Counted from the first letter of the stretch, positions 33,674 through 42,380 are shown. The stretch is DNA of 64,000 nt from Paraburkholderia fynbosensis (GCF_902859935.1 NZ_CADIKI010000001.1:372001-436000), one strand, 5' to 3'. Notes: generated by a model not told the origin, from the sequence alone. Numbers and translations are program-made.

Positions 33674-34468
33674 TCACTTCCATGGAATCAGCTTGCGTTC
33701 AATTTCGTTCAGCAGCAGCGAGATGCCGTAGCCAAGGATGGCAATAACAATCAGGCCGACATACATCTGTTCGACCGAGAGCAATTCCCAGGCATTCCAG
33801 ATCATGTAGCCAAGACCGCTCTTCGAGCCGATCATTTCGGCAATGGCGATCAGCATCAGGCCGAGCCCGAAACCCAGCTTGATACCGCTCATGATATGCG
33901 GCACGGCACCGGGCAGTGCGATAGTACGAAATACCTGCCACGGATTCGCGCGAAAATTGCGGCCCACGTCCAGATAGATCTTGTTGATTTCGAGCACGCC
34001 CGTAGTCGTATTGATGAGCAGCGGATAAAAGACGCCAATAGCGACCATCGCTATTTTCGACGCTTCACCGAGACCGCAAATCAGCATCAAAAGGGGAAAA
34101 ATCGCGCTCTTCGGAACCGGATAGGTTGCAGCAATCAGAGGCTCGAATACGGCGCGCAGCGGCTTAGAAAGACCGGTTGCAACACCTAGCATTAGTGCAG
34201 GAATGCCGCCAATCAATCCACCCCACAAGAGACGCAAAAGCGTCGCCGAGGTGTTCTCCCATAGCGAGCCGTCCTTGACGAGCGCGATAAAGGTGGTGAA
34301 GATCTGCGCGGGCGCAGGGAAGAAGCGTACGTCAATGAGACCCATCTGCGCTGCGGCCTGCCATAGCAGCAGTAACAAAATGGGCGATGCAATGCTGATC
34401 ATTCGATCACGTTGCCCCTTACTTATTTTGCGTCGTTTCGACGGCGTAGTGCTCAATATAGTACTCAT
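33674..34468 (-). CDS. ABC transporter permease, NitT/TauT type
   Basis: A 264-aa inner-membrane protein with six predicted helices and the cytoplasmic coupling loop 'IYLDVGRNFRANPWQVFRTI' with 'ALPGAVPHIMSGIKLGFGLG' (EAA-like). It belongs to the SsuC/TauC group. It overlaps the ATPase gene start by 4 nt and is followed by the class II aldolase gene. Phthalate uptake in Burkholderia by an ABC system of this general type (OphFGH) is known, which supports an aromatic acid as substrate; sulfonates are the alternative. Confidence 0.88.
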   Translation of the reverse strand: MSTILSTTPSKRRKISKGQRDRMISIASPILLLLLWQAAAQMGLIDVRFFPAPAQIFTTFIALVKDGSLWENTSATLLRLLWGGLIGGIPALMLGVATGLSKPLRAVFEPLIAATYPVPKSAIFPLLMLICGLGEASKIAMVAIGVFYPLLINTTTGVLEINKIYLDVGRNFRANPWQVFRTIALPGAVPHIMSGIKLGFGLGLMLIAIAEMIGSKSGLGYMIWNAWELLSVEQMYVGLIVIAILGYGISLLLNEIERKLIPWK

Positions 34469-35292
34469 GCTCTCTCACCAAGGTCGCGCGAACGCACGCG
34501 CTCGACTTCCTCGCGCAATTCTGCCCAGATTGAATAAACAAATTCGCCGTATTCCGGTTGGGCACGCAGTTCGAGCACCGAGCGTGGACGCTGGAACGGA
34601 ACGTCAATGATGCGTTTGGCACGACCAGGCTGCGCTGTCATGATCATGATGCGATCGCCTAACGTCGCCGCTTCGTCAACGCTGTGTGTGATGAACAGCA
34701 CCGTCTTGCGCGTTTCATCCCAGATGCGAAGCAATTCCTCCTGCAACAGAACCTTGTTCTGTTCATCGAGCGCCGAGAACGGCTCATCCATCAAAAGGAT
34801 GTCTGGATCGTTTGCGAACGCACGGACGATGGAAACGCGTTGTCGCATACCGCCCGAGAGTTGATGAGGATAGGCCTTCGCAAACCGGGTCAGGCCTGTG
34901 CGATCAAGGTAGTAGTCAACCGTCTCGCGAATTTGCGCCTTTGGCACACCGCGAAGCGTCAGTCCATAAGCTGCATTGTTAAACACCGTCATCCACGGAA
35001 ACAGCGAATCGCCTTGAAAAACCATCGAATTCCCGGGCCGATTCTGCGCCGGCGACGTGATTTCGACGGTTCCGCTCGTAGGAGATTCGAGATTCGCAAG
35101 GATACGCAGCAGCGTAGTTTTGCCGCAACCGGATGGCCCAACGATCATGAAAAAACAGCCGGTGGGGATGTCGAGCGAAACATTGTCGAGCGCCGTCACC
35201 GTGCCGCCTCCCGTCTGGAACGATTTCGTGAGATTACTGAGCCGGATCTTCACGGACACGTCTTGCATCGTGCCTGAATCAATCGTTGCCAT
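34465..35292 (-). CDS. ABC transporter ATPase, NitT/TauT type
   Basis: A 275-aa ATP-binding subunit (SsuB/TauB group): Walker A 'GPSGCGKTTLLRIL', signature 'QLSGGMRQRVSIVRAFA', Walker B 'DILLMDEPFSALDEQN' and the His switch 'VLFITHSVDEAATL'. It drives import with the permease encoded downstream and the solute-binding protein upstream; spacing to both is a few bases or an overlap. The start at 35292 ('MATIDSGTM') was preferred over 35310, which would overlap the preceding gene. Confidence 0.9.
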   Translation of the reverse strand: MATIDSGTMQDVSVKIRLSNLTKSFQTGGGTVTALDNVSLDIPTGCFFMIVGPSGCGKTTLLRILANLESPTSGTVEITSPAQNRPGNSMVFQGDSLFPWMTVFNNAAYGLTLRGVPKAQIRETVDYYLDRTGLTRFAKAYPHQLSGGMRQRVSIVRAFANDPDILLMDEPFSALDEQNKVLLQEELLRIWDETRKTVLFITHSVDEAATLGDRIMIMTAQPGRAKRIIDVPFQRPRSVLELRAQPEYGEFVYSIWAELREEVERVRSRDLGERA

Positions 35293-35306
35293 AAAACACT
35301 TTCCTG

Positions 35307-36350
35307 TCATTTCGTACGCCGCTGGTACGGGCCAAGCGCTGCGTCTGCCGCTTGCGCAAAAGACGGATCGACGAGTTCGGAAACCGTGACGCTACCTTTC
35401 ACGTCGCCGTGACTCTTGAAGTACGACAGGTCATTTTCAAGACTCGCGACGTTGAGCTTGCCATCGGGATTCGTGCCTTGAGGAACAATGTTGCGATAGA
35501 GCGAGGCATCCTTGATTGACGTGTACTGAGTCAGGATCGAAATCACCTCCTCCGCGTTCGCGCCCGCGATCTTCCCGTCCTTGAGCGCATCGTTGTAATC
35601 GCGCGCCGCGCGCAGATATGCGCGCATGAACGCCTTGGCGGTGTCCGGATGATCGTGGATGAATGTGTCCGAATAGAGCAGGACGGCAAGCTGATGATTC
35701 GGGTAAATCTGATCATCGCCCATCACACGGATTGCCGCGCCACTGCGAACCGCCTGAGTGGCGGAAGGCTCAGTTGTCAGAGATGCGTCCACGGCCTTGT
35801 TTTGGAGTGCCATCACGTGCTGCGGAAAGCCGAGATAGACGCGCTCGACATCACTCGGTTTAAGGCCTGCTTTTTTGAGCGCTTCGTTCATCGTGGACGT
35901 AGAAGCGCTGCCGGTCGCGCTACCGGCAATCTTCATGCCCCTCAGGTCTGCGAGCGTCTTGTAACGACCACTCTTGACGAGATCCGTGCGCACGAGCAAC
36001 GGCTGATAACCATAGCCCGGCGGCGTCGATCCCTTGTCCGCGACGATCTTGATACCGATGCCACGCATCACGGCGTTGTAGAGCCCTGCGGACGGAGAAC
36101 CGCCCGCGACCTCCAGTTGCCCGGAACCGAGCGGCGCAACCATTTTCGCGCCGGAGTCGAACGGAATGAATTTCGCGTCGATGCCTTCGGCCCGGAAGTA
36201 GCCCTTCTTGTCGGCAATGAAGAACACGACATCACTGCTTGCATCCGCAATACCCACGTGAACGGTCTGCAAGCCTGTAGCGACCGCTGCGGCCGAGTTC
36301 AGCATGAAACACATGGCCAGCGCCGCGCCCACAATCCTGATGCCTTTCAC
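35307..36350 (-). CDS. ABC solute-binding protein, NMT1/SsuA type
   Basis: A 347-aa periplasmic protein with a clear signal peptide (residues 1-25, 'MKGIRIVGAALAMCFMLNSA') and the NMT1/THI5-like binding fold: 'DVVFFIADKKGYFRAEGIDA', 'LADLRGMKIAGSATGSASTS', 'LKPSDVERVYLGFPQHVMAL'. It is the first gene of the operon binding protein-ATPase-permease-aldolase and is preceded by paired operator sites (locus D) shared with the divergent IclR gene. An aromatic carboxylate is the likely ligand from context. Confidence 0.88.
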   Translation of the reverse strand: MKGIRIVGAALAMCFMLNSAAAVATGLQTVHVGIADASSDVVFFIADKKGYFRAEGIDAKFIPFDSGAKMVAPLGSGQLEVAGGSPSAGLYNAVMRGIGIKIVADKGSTPPGYGYQPLLVRTDLVKSGRYKTLADLRGMKIAGSATGSASTSTMNEALKKAGLKPSDVERVYLGFPQHVMALQNKAVDASLTTEPSATQAVRSGAAIRVMGDDQIYPNHQLAVLLYSDTFIHDHPDTAKAFMRAYLRAARDYNDALKDGKIAGANAEEVISILTQYTSIKDASLYRNIVPQGTNPDGKLNVASLENDLSYFKSHGDVKGSVTVSELVDPSFAQAADAALGPYQRRTK

Positions 36351-36454
36351 TGCCTGTCTCCTTTACTGGATCTTCGTGGCTATCGGGTGCACTACATCGG
36401 TTTTGGGATTCGACACAAGTGATGCTACCCTTAACTGCCGCGCCAACAAAAAAT

Positions 36455-36491
36455 GTTCCTATATGTGGAACTGTATATGTTATAATGGAAC
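36455..36491. promoter_or_regulatory. Paired GTTCY-N7-RGAAC sites, locus D
   Basis: GTTCCTATATGTGGAAC (36455-36471) and the half-conserved ATATGTTATAATGGAAC (36475-36491), 20 bp apart, between the ABC importer operon and the IclR gene. A site beside the regulator gene itself fits autoregulation. Confidence 0.8.
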
Positions 36492-36661
36492 GGAATGAGT
36501 TTCCCTTTTATCCGATGCAAAAGTCAAGGCAAACGCAAAGGGGCTAGGGTTAGTCCGCATGTATTGAGAGAGAACGCTGGCGGAATACATCCGGTTGCGC
36601 TTATAAATAGAAGATTGCGGTCCGTGACTATGGAGCGCTAGATTTAACGAGGATTGGTAAA

Positions 36662-37462
36662 TTGGACGCAAAAACCATGCTGAACAATGAAGCGGAACAG
36701 GATGGGCCGCGCAGGCTGTCGTCGGTGACGGCGGCGTTGCGACTACTCAAATTGTTTTCGGAAGAGGAGCCCGAACTGGGCATTAGCGTACTGTCAAAGC
36801 GCATGAGCCTCGCAAAGAGCACAGTGCATCGCCTGTGCGCTGCGTTGCTCGCTGAGGGAATGCTGGAACAGAACCCGGATAACGGCCGTTATCGCCTCGG
36901 CGTCCAATTGTTCACCCTTGGCGGCCTCGTGCGCCGACGTTTCGACGTGACAAAACAGGCGCTGCCGTTCTTGCACGTGTTGCGCAAACAGACAGACGAA
37001 ACCGTACACCTTGCGATTCTGGATGATACGAGCGTCGTCTACATGTTCAACCTTGAAAGCGAACAGGCGATCCGCATGCGCTCGTATATCGGTGTGCGCA
37101 AATCTGCCTGCTATACAGCAGAAGGGCACGTACTCCTCGCGTTCAGCACGCCGGATGTCGTTTCACGCGCGATCAGGCAGGGACTCGTTGCGCAAACACC
37201 CAAGACGAACACGGATACGCAAGTGTTTCGGAAAGCGCTTGAGGAAGTGCGTCGCGACGGCTATGCGATCGATGATGAGGAATCGGAAGTAGGCATGCGC
37301 GGCATTGCTGCGCCCGTGCGTGACACTACGGGCAATGTGGTCGCGGCGATCGGTTTCGGCGGACCTGCACAACGTCTCACGAAGAAGGCGCTGCGAGCGG
37401 CAGTGCCGCATTTGATCGCCGCCGCTGATGGCATTTCTGCAACTCTTGGCTATCACCCTTGA
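36662..37462 (+). CDS. IclR-family transcriptional regulator
   Basis: A 266-aa regulator with an N-terminal winged helix ('SSVTAALRLLKLFSEEEPEL', 'GISVLSKRMSLAKSTVHRLC', 'LLAEGMLEQNPDNGRYRLGV') and a C-terminal IclR effector domain ('SACYTAEGHVLLAF', 'GYAIDDEESEVGMRGIAAPV'). IclR proteins commonly control aromatic catabolism and bind palindromes as paired dimers. It is the only such regulator in the window and stands next to one of nine similar paired sites, so it probably controls the island's regulon. The start is TTG 36662 behind GAGG; ATG 36677 lacks a ribosome site. Confidence 0.9.
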   Translation: MDAKTMLNNEAEQDGPRRLSSVTAALRLLKLFSEEEPELGISVLSKRMSLAKSTVHRLCAALLAEGMLEQNPDNGRYRLGVQLFTLGGLVRRRFDVTKQALPFLHVLRKQTDETVHLAILDDTSVVYMFNLESEQAIRMRSYIGVRKSACYTAEGHVLLAFSTPDVVSRAIRQGLVAQTPKTNTDTQVFRKALEEVRRDGYAIDDEESEVGMRGIAAPVRDTTGNVVAAIGFGGPAQRLTKKALRAAVPHLIAAADGISATLGYHP

Positions 37463-37612
37463 GCTAGCCAATTAGGACATGCGGTACTAATTCGATTCAT
37501 GCAGGATCTGGCGATAACGGCGTGACGCGCCGCTCTCGCCAGAAAATGAACGAAGAGCGCGAATACCCCCGTGATTGACTGTGCATCGCGCGGAGCGGCA
37601 ACTGTTCCACGA

Positions 37613-37700
37613 ACCGTCACAACGTTACGCAGATGAGTACGCACCCATTCGCTCTCGATGAAACGGACTTCGCCCTGCGCACCTTGCAGCGCGAAGGCCC
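37613..37700 (+). pseudogene. Fragment duplicated from 52.67 kb
   Basis: About 88 bp nearly identical to 52670-52757; one frame in both copies reads 'NRHNVTQMxTHxFAxDETDF'. It is joined directly to the MFS fragment that follows, whereas in the other copy some 750 bp (including the 151-aa gene) lie between. The parent gene family is not recognised. Confidence 0.65.
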
Positions 37701-37703
37701 GCC

Positions 37704-37948
37704 GCGGTGCGTCCTACTCTGCTATTTCTGATCCTGTTTGCGGCGTCCACAGCACTCGTGGGCGTGTTACCGGCGTCTCCATGGATATTCGCACTTCGGA
37801 TGACGTGCCGGTTATTTTGGCGTCGCTGCGTCGATAGCCGTTTTTTCCGTTCCTGCGCTCTACTTCCTCGTCAAAATGCCGACAGGCGTCGACGAAGAGC
37901 TTGTGCGTAAAACGCGTGAGGCGAGATCGGCATTCCGATCGGCGCGGC
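37704..37948 (+). pseudogene. Decayed copy of the MFS transporter at 53.3 kb
   Basis: Consists of pieces matching 53509-53585, 53763-53888 and about 54228-54246 of the intact MFS gene, joined with internal deletions. Readable peptides include 'RRPTLLFLILFAASTALVGV' in one frame. No function can remain. It shows that the segment around 52.7-54.3 kb was once duplicated on the island. Confidence 0.8.
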
Positions 37949-38228
37949 GCCGAAACCGGCGAACCATGCATGCGTATGCTCGACGCTCCACCGATGGCGC
38001 CGCAATTGCTCCGTACTCTCTATACATCTTTTCGAACAATACGCGCTGTTACGGGGGTACTCGTTCGACCCGTGCAAAATCTGGCGGTAACGGCGTGAGA
38101 AGCCTCTCGTAGCAAGCTCGCAACGACAGCGACTTTGGCGACTTGAGAGATCTTCGACTCATTGAACCCAAAGTGTTTTTTTGTATAAGTCGCAAAAAAG
38201 TGGACGAAAAAGTACATATACCCTCAAG

Positions 38229-38261
38229 GCGCTGTGTCCCGGCAGGCACAGCGCTTTTTTT
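38229..38261 (+). terminator. Rho-independent terminator
   Basis: Stem GCGCTGTG / CACAGCGC (38229-38236, 38247-38254) followed by seven T. It isolates the decayed region from the chrA promoter. Confidence 0.85.
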
Positions 38262-38335
38262 ATCTTGCGTAGCACAACGAGCGCATACATCGCGTAAAAC
38301 CTGATTGCCCGGCATCTGAACAGCGTGCTAAATAT

Positions 38336-38372
38336 ACAGATCATATCAGAACGCGGTTCCCTCATATGGAAC
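38336..38372. promoter_or_regulatory. Paired GTTCY-N7-RGAAC sites, locus E
   Basis: GTTCCCTCATATGGAAC (38356-38372) plus half-conserved ACAGATCATATCAGAAC (38336-38352), 20 bp apart, ending 28 nt before the first chromate-transporter-like gene. Confidence 0.75.
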
Positions 38373-38400
38373 ATACTTTAACCCTTGTCCACTTCGTGCC

Positions 38401-38970
38401 ATGTCCACCATCGAAGAATCTACTGCCACGCCTGCAGCTCAAAAAATTGCGTTATGGGACATATTCACAACCTTCGTGCGCATCAGCGTGATGTCGTTCG
38501 GCGGTAGCACTGCCGCATGGTCCTATCGCGCCGTCGTGGAGGAACGCAAATGGCTGGATAACGATGCCTTCGTCGCTGGTATGACCCTCTCGCAAGTCAT
38601 GCCCGGTGCAAATCCGGTCAATGTCTCGCTGTATGTCGGCCAGCGTCTGCGTGGGCCACTCGGCGCGCTTATTGGCGCGCTCGGCATGATTTCGCCTGCC
38701 CTTGTCGTCGTGCTCGTCTTGGCAGTGATCTATACGCATCTCTCGGGCTATCCGCTCACGCACTTCCTGCTGCTCGGCATTGCCGCTGCCGGTGTTGGTG
38801 CGACGTTCTCGATGGGCGCCAAGGTTGCGGTGCGCATCGAGCGCAAGCTGCTCCGCTACGTGTTTGCCATCATCGCGTTTGTCGCGGTCGGGGTGCTGCA
38901 TTGGCCTACCGTGCCTGTCGTGCTCGTACTCGCTCCACTCAGTATCCTTTGCGCTGCTATGGAAAACTAA
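38401..38970 (+). CDS. Chromate transporter-like protein, N-terminal half (short CHR)
   Basis: A 189-aa membrane protein equal to one CHR domain: 'SVMSFGGSTAAWSYRAVVEE', 'GMTLSQVMPGANPVNVSLYV', then hydrophobic helices ('SPALVVVLVLAVIYTHLSGY'). Short-chain ChrA proteins work as pairs of adjacent genes, and the second half follows immediately (stop codon TAA directly joined to the next ATG). Family members extrude chromate or carry related anions. Its control by the same operator pair as the aromatic genes argues for a substrate linked to the pathway rather than for chromate resistance (inference). Confidence 0.85.
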   Translation: MSTIEESTATPAAQKIALWDIFTTFVRISVMSFGGSTAAWSYRAVVEERKWLDNDAFVAGMTLSQVMPGANPVNVSLYVGQRLRGPLGALIGALGMISPALVVVLVLAVIYTHLSGYPLTHFLLLGIAAAGVGATFSMGAKVAVRIERKLLRYVFAIIAFVAVGVLHWPTVPVVLVLAPLSILCAAMEN

Positions 38971-39504
38971 ATGGATAACGTCCTGCTGAGAATTATTTTT
39001 CTGTTCGCGCCGCTTTCCGCATTGTCGTTCGGCGGCGGCCAGACCATCATTGCCGATATCCAGATTCAAAGTGTGTCGGTCTACCACTGGCTTTCGGGTC
39101 AGGAATTCGCGGACCTGTTTGCGATCTCCCGAGTATCCCCTGGGCCGACTACCCTCATTTCCGCGCTGATCGGCTGGCATCTGGAAGGCTTTGTAGGCGC
39201 GATCGTTGCGACGCTCGCTATGTACATCCCGTCGTCAACGGTATTCGTGACCGTGACGTTGTTCTGGCACAAGAGCGAAGGAACGCGTTGGCGTCGCGCC
39301 ATCGAGCGCGGGCTGGCACCTGTCGCGGTTGGTCTGATTTTCGCCGGGGCTGTCGCCGTGATGCAATCCATGCACGCGACTGCGCTCGCATGGGCAACAA
39401 CGGCTACTGCCGCTGGCGTCATCTACTTCACCAAGCTCAATCCGTACATTCTGATGTCAGCCGTAGCGCTAGTTTTCGTGGCCGCGTTCTACGTGCCGCT
39501 CTGA
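38971..39504 (+). CDS. Chromate transporter-like protein, C-terminal half (short CHR)
   Basis: A 177-aa membrane protein, second CHR domain: 'LSFGGGQTIIADIQIQSVSV', 'ISRVSPGPTTLISALIGWHL' and several helices up to 'YILMSAVALVFVAAFYVPL'. It starts directly at the upstream stop codon, so the two halves are made together and probably form the heteromeric carrier. A convergent porin gene follows, with a hairpin between. Confidence 0.85.
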   Translation: MDNVLLRIIFLFAPLSALSFGGGQTIIADIQIQSVSVYHWLSGQEFADLFAISRVSPGPTTLISALIGWHLEGFVGAIVATLAMYIPSSTVFVTVTLFWHKSEGTRWRRAIERGLAPVAVGLIFAGAVAVMQSMHATALAWATTATAAGVIYFTKLNPYILMSAVALVFVAAFYVPL

Positions 39505-39514
39505 TAGAGCGAAA

Positions 39515-39534
39515 CGGGCAGCGGCTGCTGCCCG
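39515..39534. terminator. Hairpin between chrA and porin genes
   Basis: CGGGCAGC-GGCT-GCTGCCCG, usable from both strands between two convergent genes; on the minus strand it is followed by GTTTCGC. Confidence 0.6.
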
Positions 39535-39551
39535 CTTCTGCGTTTGAGATT

Positions 39552-40673
39552 TCAGAAGCGATGGCGAATGCCCGCCGCGAACAACAATTGACTGCTCCTG
39601 CTCGAAGCCATGATCGAATTGATAACGGCGGGTGCTCCAGCCGAAGCACACTGATAGATTGCTTCAATGTAGGTATCAGTGCGCTTCGTGAGCGTGTAAC
39701 CGGCTTGCACTGCGCCCTGATTCCAATGCGCGTACGTACCCTTCGTGTACGTGTACATACCGCTAAGCGACAGCGAAGCGCCCGCTTGCCACGTCCCATT
39801 AATTTCGTAGTTATCGAAGGCGACAGCTCGAGCAGGCAGACCCGTTTCCGTGTCGGTTATACCGCCATAAATCGAGCGCGTCCAGGATGCCGCCAATGTG
39901 AACGGACCAAACACCTGGCTCGCACCGATACCGAACGTGTTTTGTGTCTGAACTGAAGCATCGAACGTATTGCGAGTCGTGCCCGGCAACGTTACTGCAT
40001 CGTAAGCGCCGCCTTCCGTGCTGCCCCGCCCGTCCGTATGTAGCCACGCCGCACCTGCGCTGAAATCGCCGTTGCCGTAATTCGCCCCAATGCTGTAGGC
40101 CCGATTGTCGGCAAACTGCCCCGCTGCATTCGAGAACGCATACATCCCACCAACACTCAGCCCGTCAAACGATGAACTGGTGTATTTGATTGAGTTGCGC
40201 GCGAGCCACGAATTATTCGCGTTGTCATTGTCGAATGGATGCGCGAACGCCGTGCCGCCATTGCCTCCGGTCAGCGTGAACGGCGCCAGGTAGTCGTGGA
40301 TAGAATCGTATTGGTGCCCAAGCGTTAGCGCTCCATATTTGTCATTCGCGAGGCCTACGTAATACGGATGGTCGTTCTGATCAGTGCCTGTTGCGACGCT
40401 GAAACCACGCTCGAGACGAAAGGTTGCGTGACTACCGCCGCCCAAGTCTTCAGAACCTTGCATGCCCCAGAAACTGCCATCGATCAGACCTGATGCCAAC
40501 TGAAATTGATGCCCGCCATGGACATTGTTTGCCCAAACGGCGCTAGCATCGATTTCGCCGTACAGGGACACGCTGCTTTGAGCCAGCGCGTTCGAATCGA
40601 ACGCGGCAAGTACTACCATCAGGCCAAAACGGGCGACTCCACGAGGAAGGCACTTATCGTTCCGTTTCGCCAT
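39552..40673 (-). CDS. Outer membrane porin, OmpC/Porin_4 type (copy 1)
   Basis: A 373-aa general porin with a signal peptide ending 'SNALAQSSVSLYGEIDASAV', the typical 'GSFWGMQGSEDLGGGSHATF' turn, 'LERGFSVATG', beta-strand periodicity and a C-terminal Phe ('LLFAAGIRHRF'), needed for outer-membrane insertion. Encoded 5 nt after the nickel permease gene, so both are probably expressed from locus F. A porin beside aromatic-acid uptake genes (as OphP for phthalate) would let the substrate cross the outer membrane. Confidence 0.9.
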   Translation of the reverse strand: MAKRNDKCLPRGVARFGLMVVLAAFDSNALAQSSVSLYGEIDASAVWANNVHGGHQFQLASGLIDGSFWGMQGSEDLGGGSHATFRLERGFSVATGTDQNDHPYYVGLANDKYGALTLGHQYDSIHDYLAPFTLTGGNGGTAFAHPFDNDNANNSWLARNSIKYTSSSFDGLSVGGMYAFSNAAGQFADNRAYSIGANYGNGDFSAGAAWLHTDGRGSTEGGAYDAVTLPGTTRNTFDASVQTQNTFGIGASQVFGPFTLAASWTRSIYGGITDTETGLPARAVAFDNYEINGTWQAGASLSLSGMYTYTKGTYAHWNQGAVQAGYTLTKRTDTYIEAIYQCASAGAPAVINSIMASSRSSQLLFAAGIRHRF

Positions 40674-40678
40674 CGCGA

Positions 40679-41728
40679 TTACACTTCTACTTCATCGAAA
40701 CGCCGCCACTTGTACACGATTGTAGAGGCCAGCCAGATGAACGCGCACAATCCGATAATCGCATAGCCAACCATCCCGAAGTTATCTCCGATCGCACCGA
40801 TTTCATCCCAGAACGCGCCGTTCAGATGCAACTTGTCTGCGATCAGCCCGAGTGCTTCTACCCCACCAACGCCGATTGCGACAACCGCCGACACCAACGT
40901 AATGGTCATGTTGTAGTAGAGCTTGCGGATCGGCTTCATGAACGCCCAGCCGTACGCGCCCAGCATGAGGATGCTGTCGGTCGCATCAACGAGCGACATT
41001 CCTGCCGTGAACAGTGCGGGAAATACCATGATCGACCAGACAGGCACGCCGTGTGACGCCTGAGTAGCCGAAACACCGAGCAAGCCGATTTCGGATGCCG
41101 TATCAAAGCCGAGTCCGAATAACACCCCGAGCGGGTACATATGCCAGCTGCGCGTGATCAATCGGAACATCGGTTTGAAAATGCGCGCGAGCAGGCCGCG
41201 ATTGGCAAGCAGCAGATTGAAGCCCTCCTCATCGTAACGCTCGCCGCGGCGCACGCGCTTGAACGTAGCGACCACAGATTTCAGCACGATGAGATTGATT
41301 GCGGCGATCACGAACAGGAAACCGGCCGATACCAGCGTGCCGATCACACCGCCGATTTGCTGAAACGCCTCGAAGCGATGTTGCAACGTTAAGGCGGTAG
41401 CTGCAATCGCAGCGGTTGCAGCGATCACGATGGTCGAATGACCCAGCGAGAACATGAAACCCACCGTCACCGGCCGCTGCCCCTCCTGCATAAGCTTGCG
41501 CGTCGCGTTGTCAATGGCGGCGATATGGTCGGCGTCAACCGCGTGACGCAGACCAAAGCTGTAGGCAAGAAAGGCGGTACCGAGCAGCACCGGCTGGCCG
41601 TGAAACGTGATGAACGCCCACGCCCATGCCCCGATATTGAACACGGCCAGGAGCGCGTACATCGCAGCAATACGGCCTCGAATATTCGGGCCGGCATCGT
41701 TGAACAGGAACTTCAGGAATTGAATCAT
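40679..41728 (-). CDS. Nickel/cobalt permease, NiCoT family (HoxN/NixA type)
   Basis: A 349-aa inner-membrane permease for high-affinity Ni2+ (or Co2+) uptake. The family signature HX4DH is present ('RHAVDADHIAAIDNATRK'), as are 'LGFDTASEIGLLGVSATQAS' and 'FPALFTAGMSLVDATDSILM'. About eight helices are predicted. It is divergent from the NikR-like gene and first in a unit with a porin; paired operator sites (locus F) lie between. Together with the His-rich EutA-like protein it shows that the system needs a transition metal of this class. Confidence 0.93.
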   Translation of the reverse strand: MIQFLKFLFNDAGPNIRGRIAAMYALLAVFNIGAWAWAFITFHGQPVLLGTAFLAYSFGLRHAVDADHIAAIDNATRKLMQEGQRPVTVGFMFSLGHSTIVIAATAAIAATALTLQHRFEAFQQIGGVIGTLVSAGFLFVIAAINLIVLKSVVATFKRVRRGERYDEEGFNLLLANRGLLARIFKPMFRLITRSWHMYPLGVLFGLGFDTASEIGLLGVSATQASHGVPVWSIMVFPALFTAGMSLVDATDSILMLGAYGWAFMKPIRKLYYNMTITLVSAVVAIGVGGVEALGLIADKLHLNGAFWDEIGAIGDNFGMVGYAIIGLCAFIWLASTIVYKWRRFDEVEV

Positions 41729-41816
41729 TCATGTCTCCACCGAAAGATCGCCATGCGCAGATCCCGCATCGCTCATACTTATTTAGAATTTCCTCACACT
41801 ATCGACCATGCCTTTC

Positions 41817-41853
41817 ATTCCATATAGGAGAACGTTAAATCTTTATATGGAAC
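41817..41853. promoter_or_regulatory. Paired GTTCY-N7-RGAAC sites, locus F
   Basis: ATTCCATATAGGAGAAC (41817-41833) and half-conserved AAATCTTTATATGGAAC (41837-41853), 20 bp apart, between the nickel permease and the NikR-like gene. This puts metal uptake under the same apparent control as the aromatic genes. Confidence 0.78.
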
Positions 41854-41924
41854 GCATTGAGGGAATAATGAGGGCTATGCTATGGTGGTGTCAAGACGCA
41901 ATTCCCGCGAAACGGATAGGCGAC

Positions 41925-42359
41925 ATGCAACGCATCACGATTACGATTGACGATTTCCTGCTCGCGACGCTTGATGACACGATGAAGCGGCGCGCCTACA
42001 GCAGCCGCTCAGAGGCGCTGCGTGACATCCTGCGCGCCCATCGTTCAAAGGAATTGTTGGCTGACGCTCACGCGCAATGTGTCGGCACGTTGACGATAGT
42101 GTTCGAGCACGGCGTACGCGAACTCGCGCAGCGCCTGTCGGATGCGTATCACGAACAGCACGCACTGATCGTTAGCAGTAGTCGCATCTATCTCGACCAC
42201 GACAATTGCCTGGAAGCGCTCGTGCTACGTGGCGAAGTGGATACGATTCAGCAGTTCGCATGGTCGCTTGCGTCACAGCGTGGCGTGCGCAATAGCAATC
42301 TGCATCTGATGCCGCTGATGAAAGAGAGTGCGCCGCCGCACGAGCATTTGCACGTGTGA
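41925..42359 (+). CDS. NikR-like ribbon-helix-helix regulator with altered metal site
   Basis: A 144-aa protein collinear with NikR: the ribbon-helix-helix DNA-binding start 'MQRITITIDDFLLATLDDTM' and 'YSSRSEALRDILRAH', then the ACT-type metal domain 'SSSRIYLDHDNCLEALVLRG' and 'SLASQRGVRNSNLHLMPL'. Numbering equals that of E. coli NikR. Of its four high-affinity nickel ligands, His76 and Cys95 are kept, but His87 is Arg and His89 is Tyr. So it may respond to nickel weakly, to another metal, or to none. The start 41925 was chosen; upstream in-frame codons overlap the operator pair. Its targets probably include the adjacent permease and the downstream region. Confidence 0.85.
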   Translation: MQRITITIDDFLLATLDDTMKRRAYSSRSEALRDILRAHRSKELLADAHAQCVGTLTIVFEHGVRELAQRLSDAYHEQHALIVSSSRIYLDHDNCLEALVLRGEVDTIQQFAWSLASQRGVRNSNLHLMPLMKESAPPHEHLHV

Positions 42360-42380
42360 CGGCGTTTGTAGCTTTAGCAG

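Noticed and set aside
37463..37612. Functional gene directly after the IclR gene
   Set aside because: No frame with a start, ribosome site and motif; the stretch leads into duplicated, decayed fragments.
38156..38374. Small protein genes in the 38 kb spacer
   Set aside because: Frames are low-complexity, cross a terminator hairpin and have no ribosome site.
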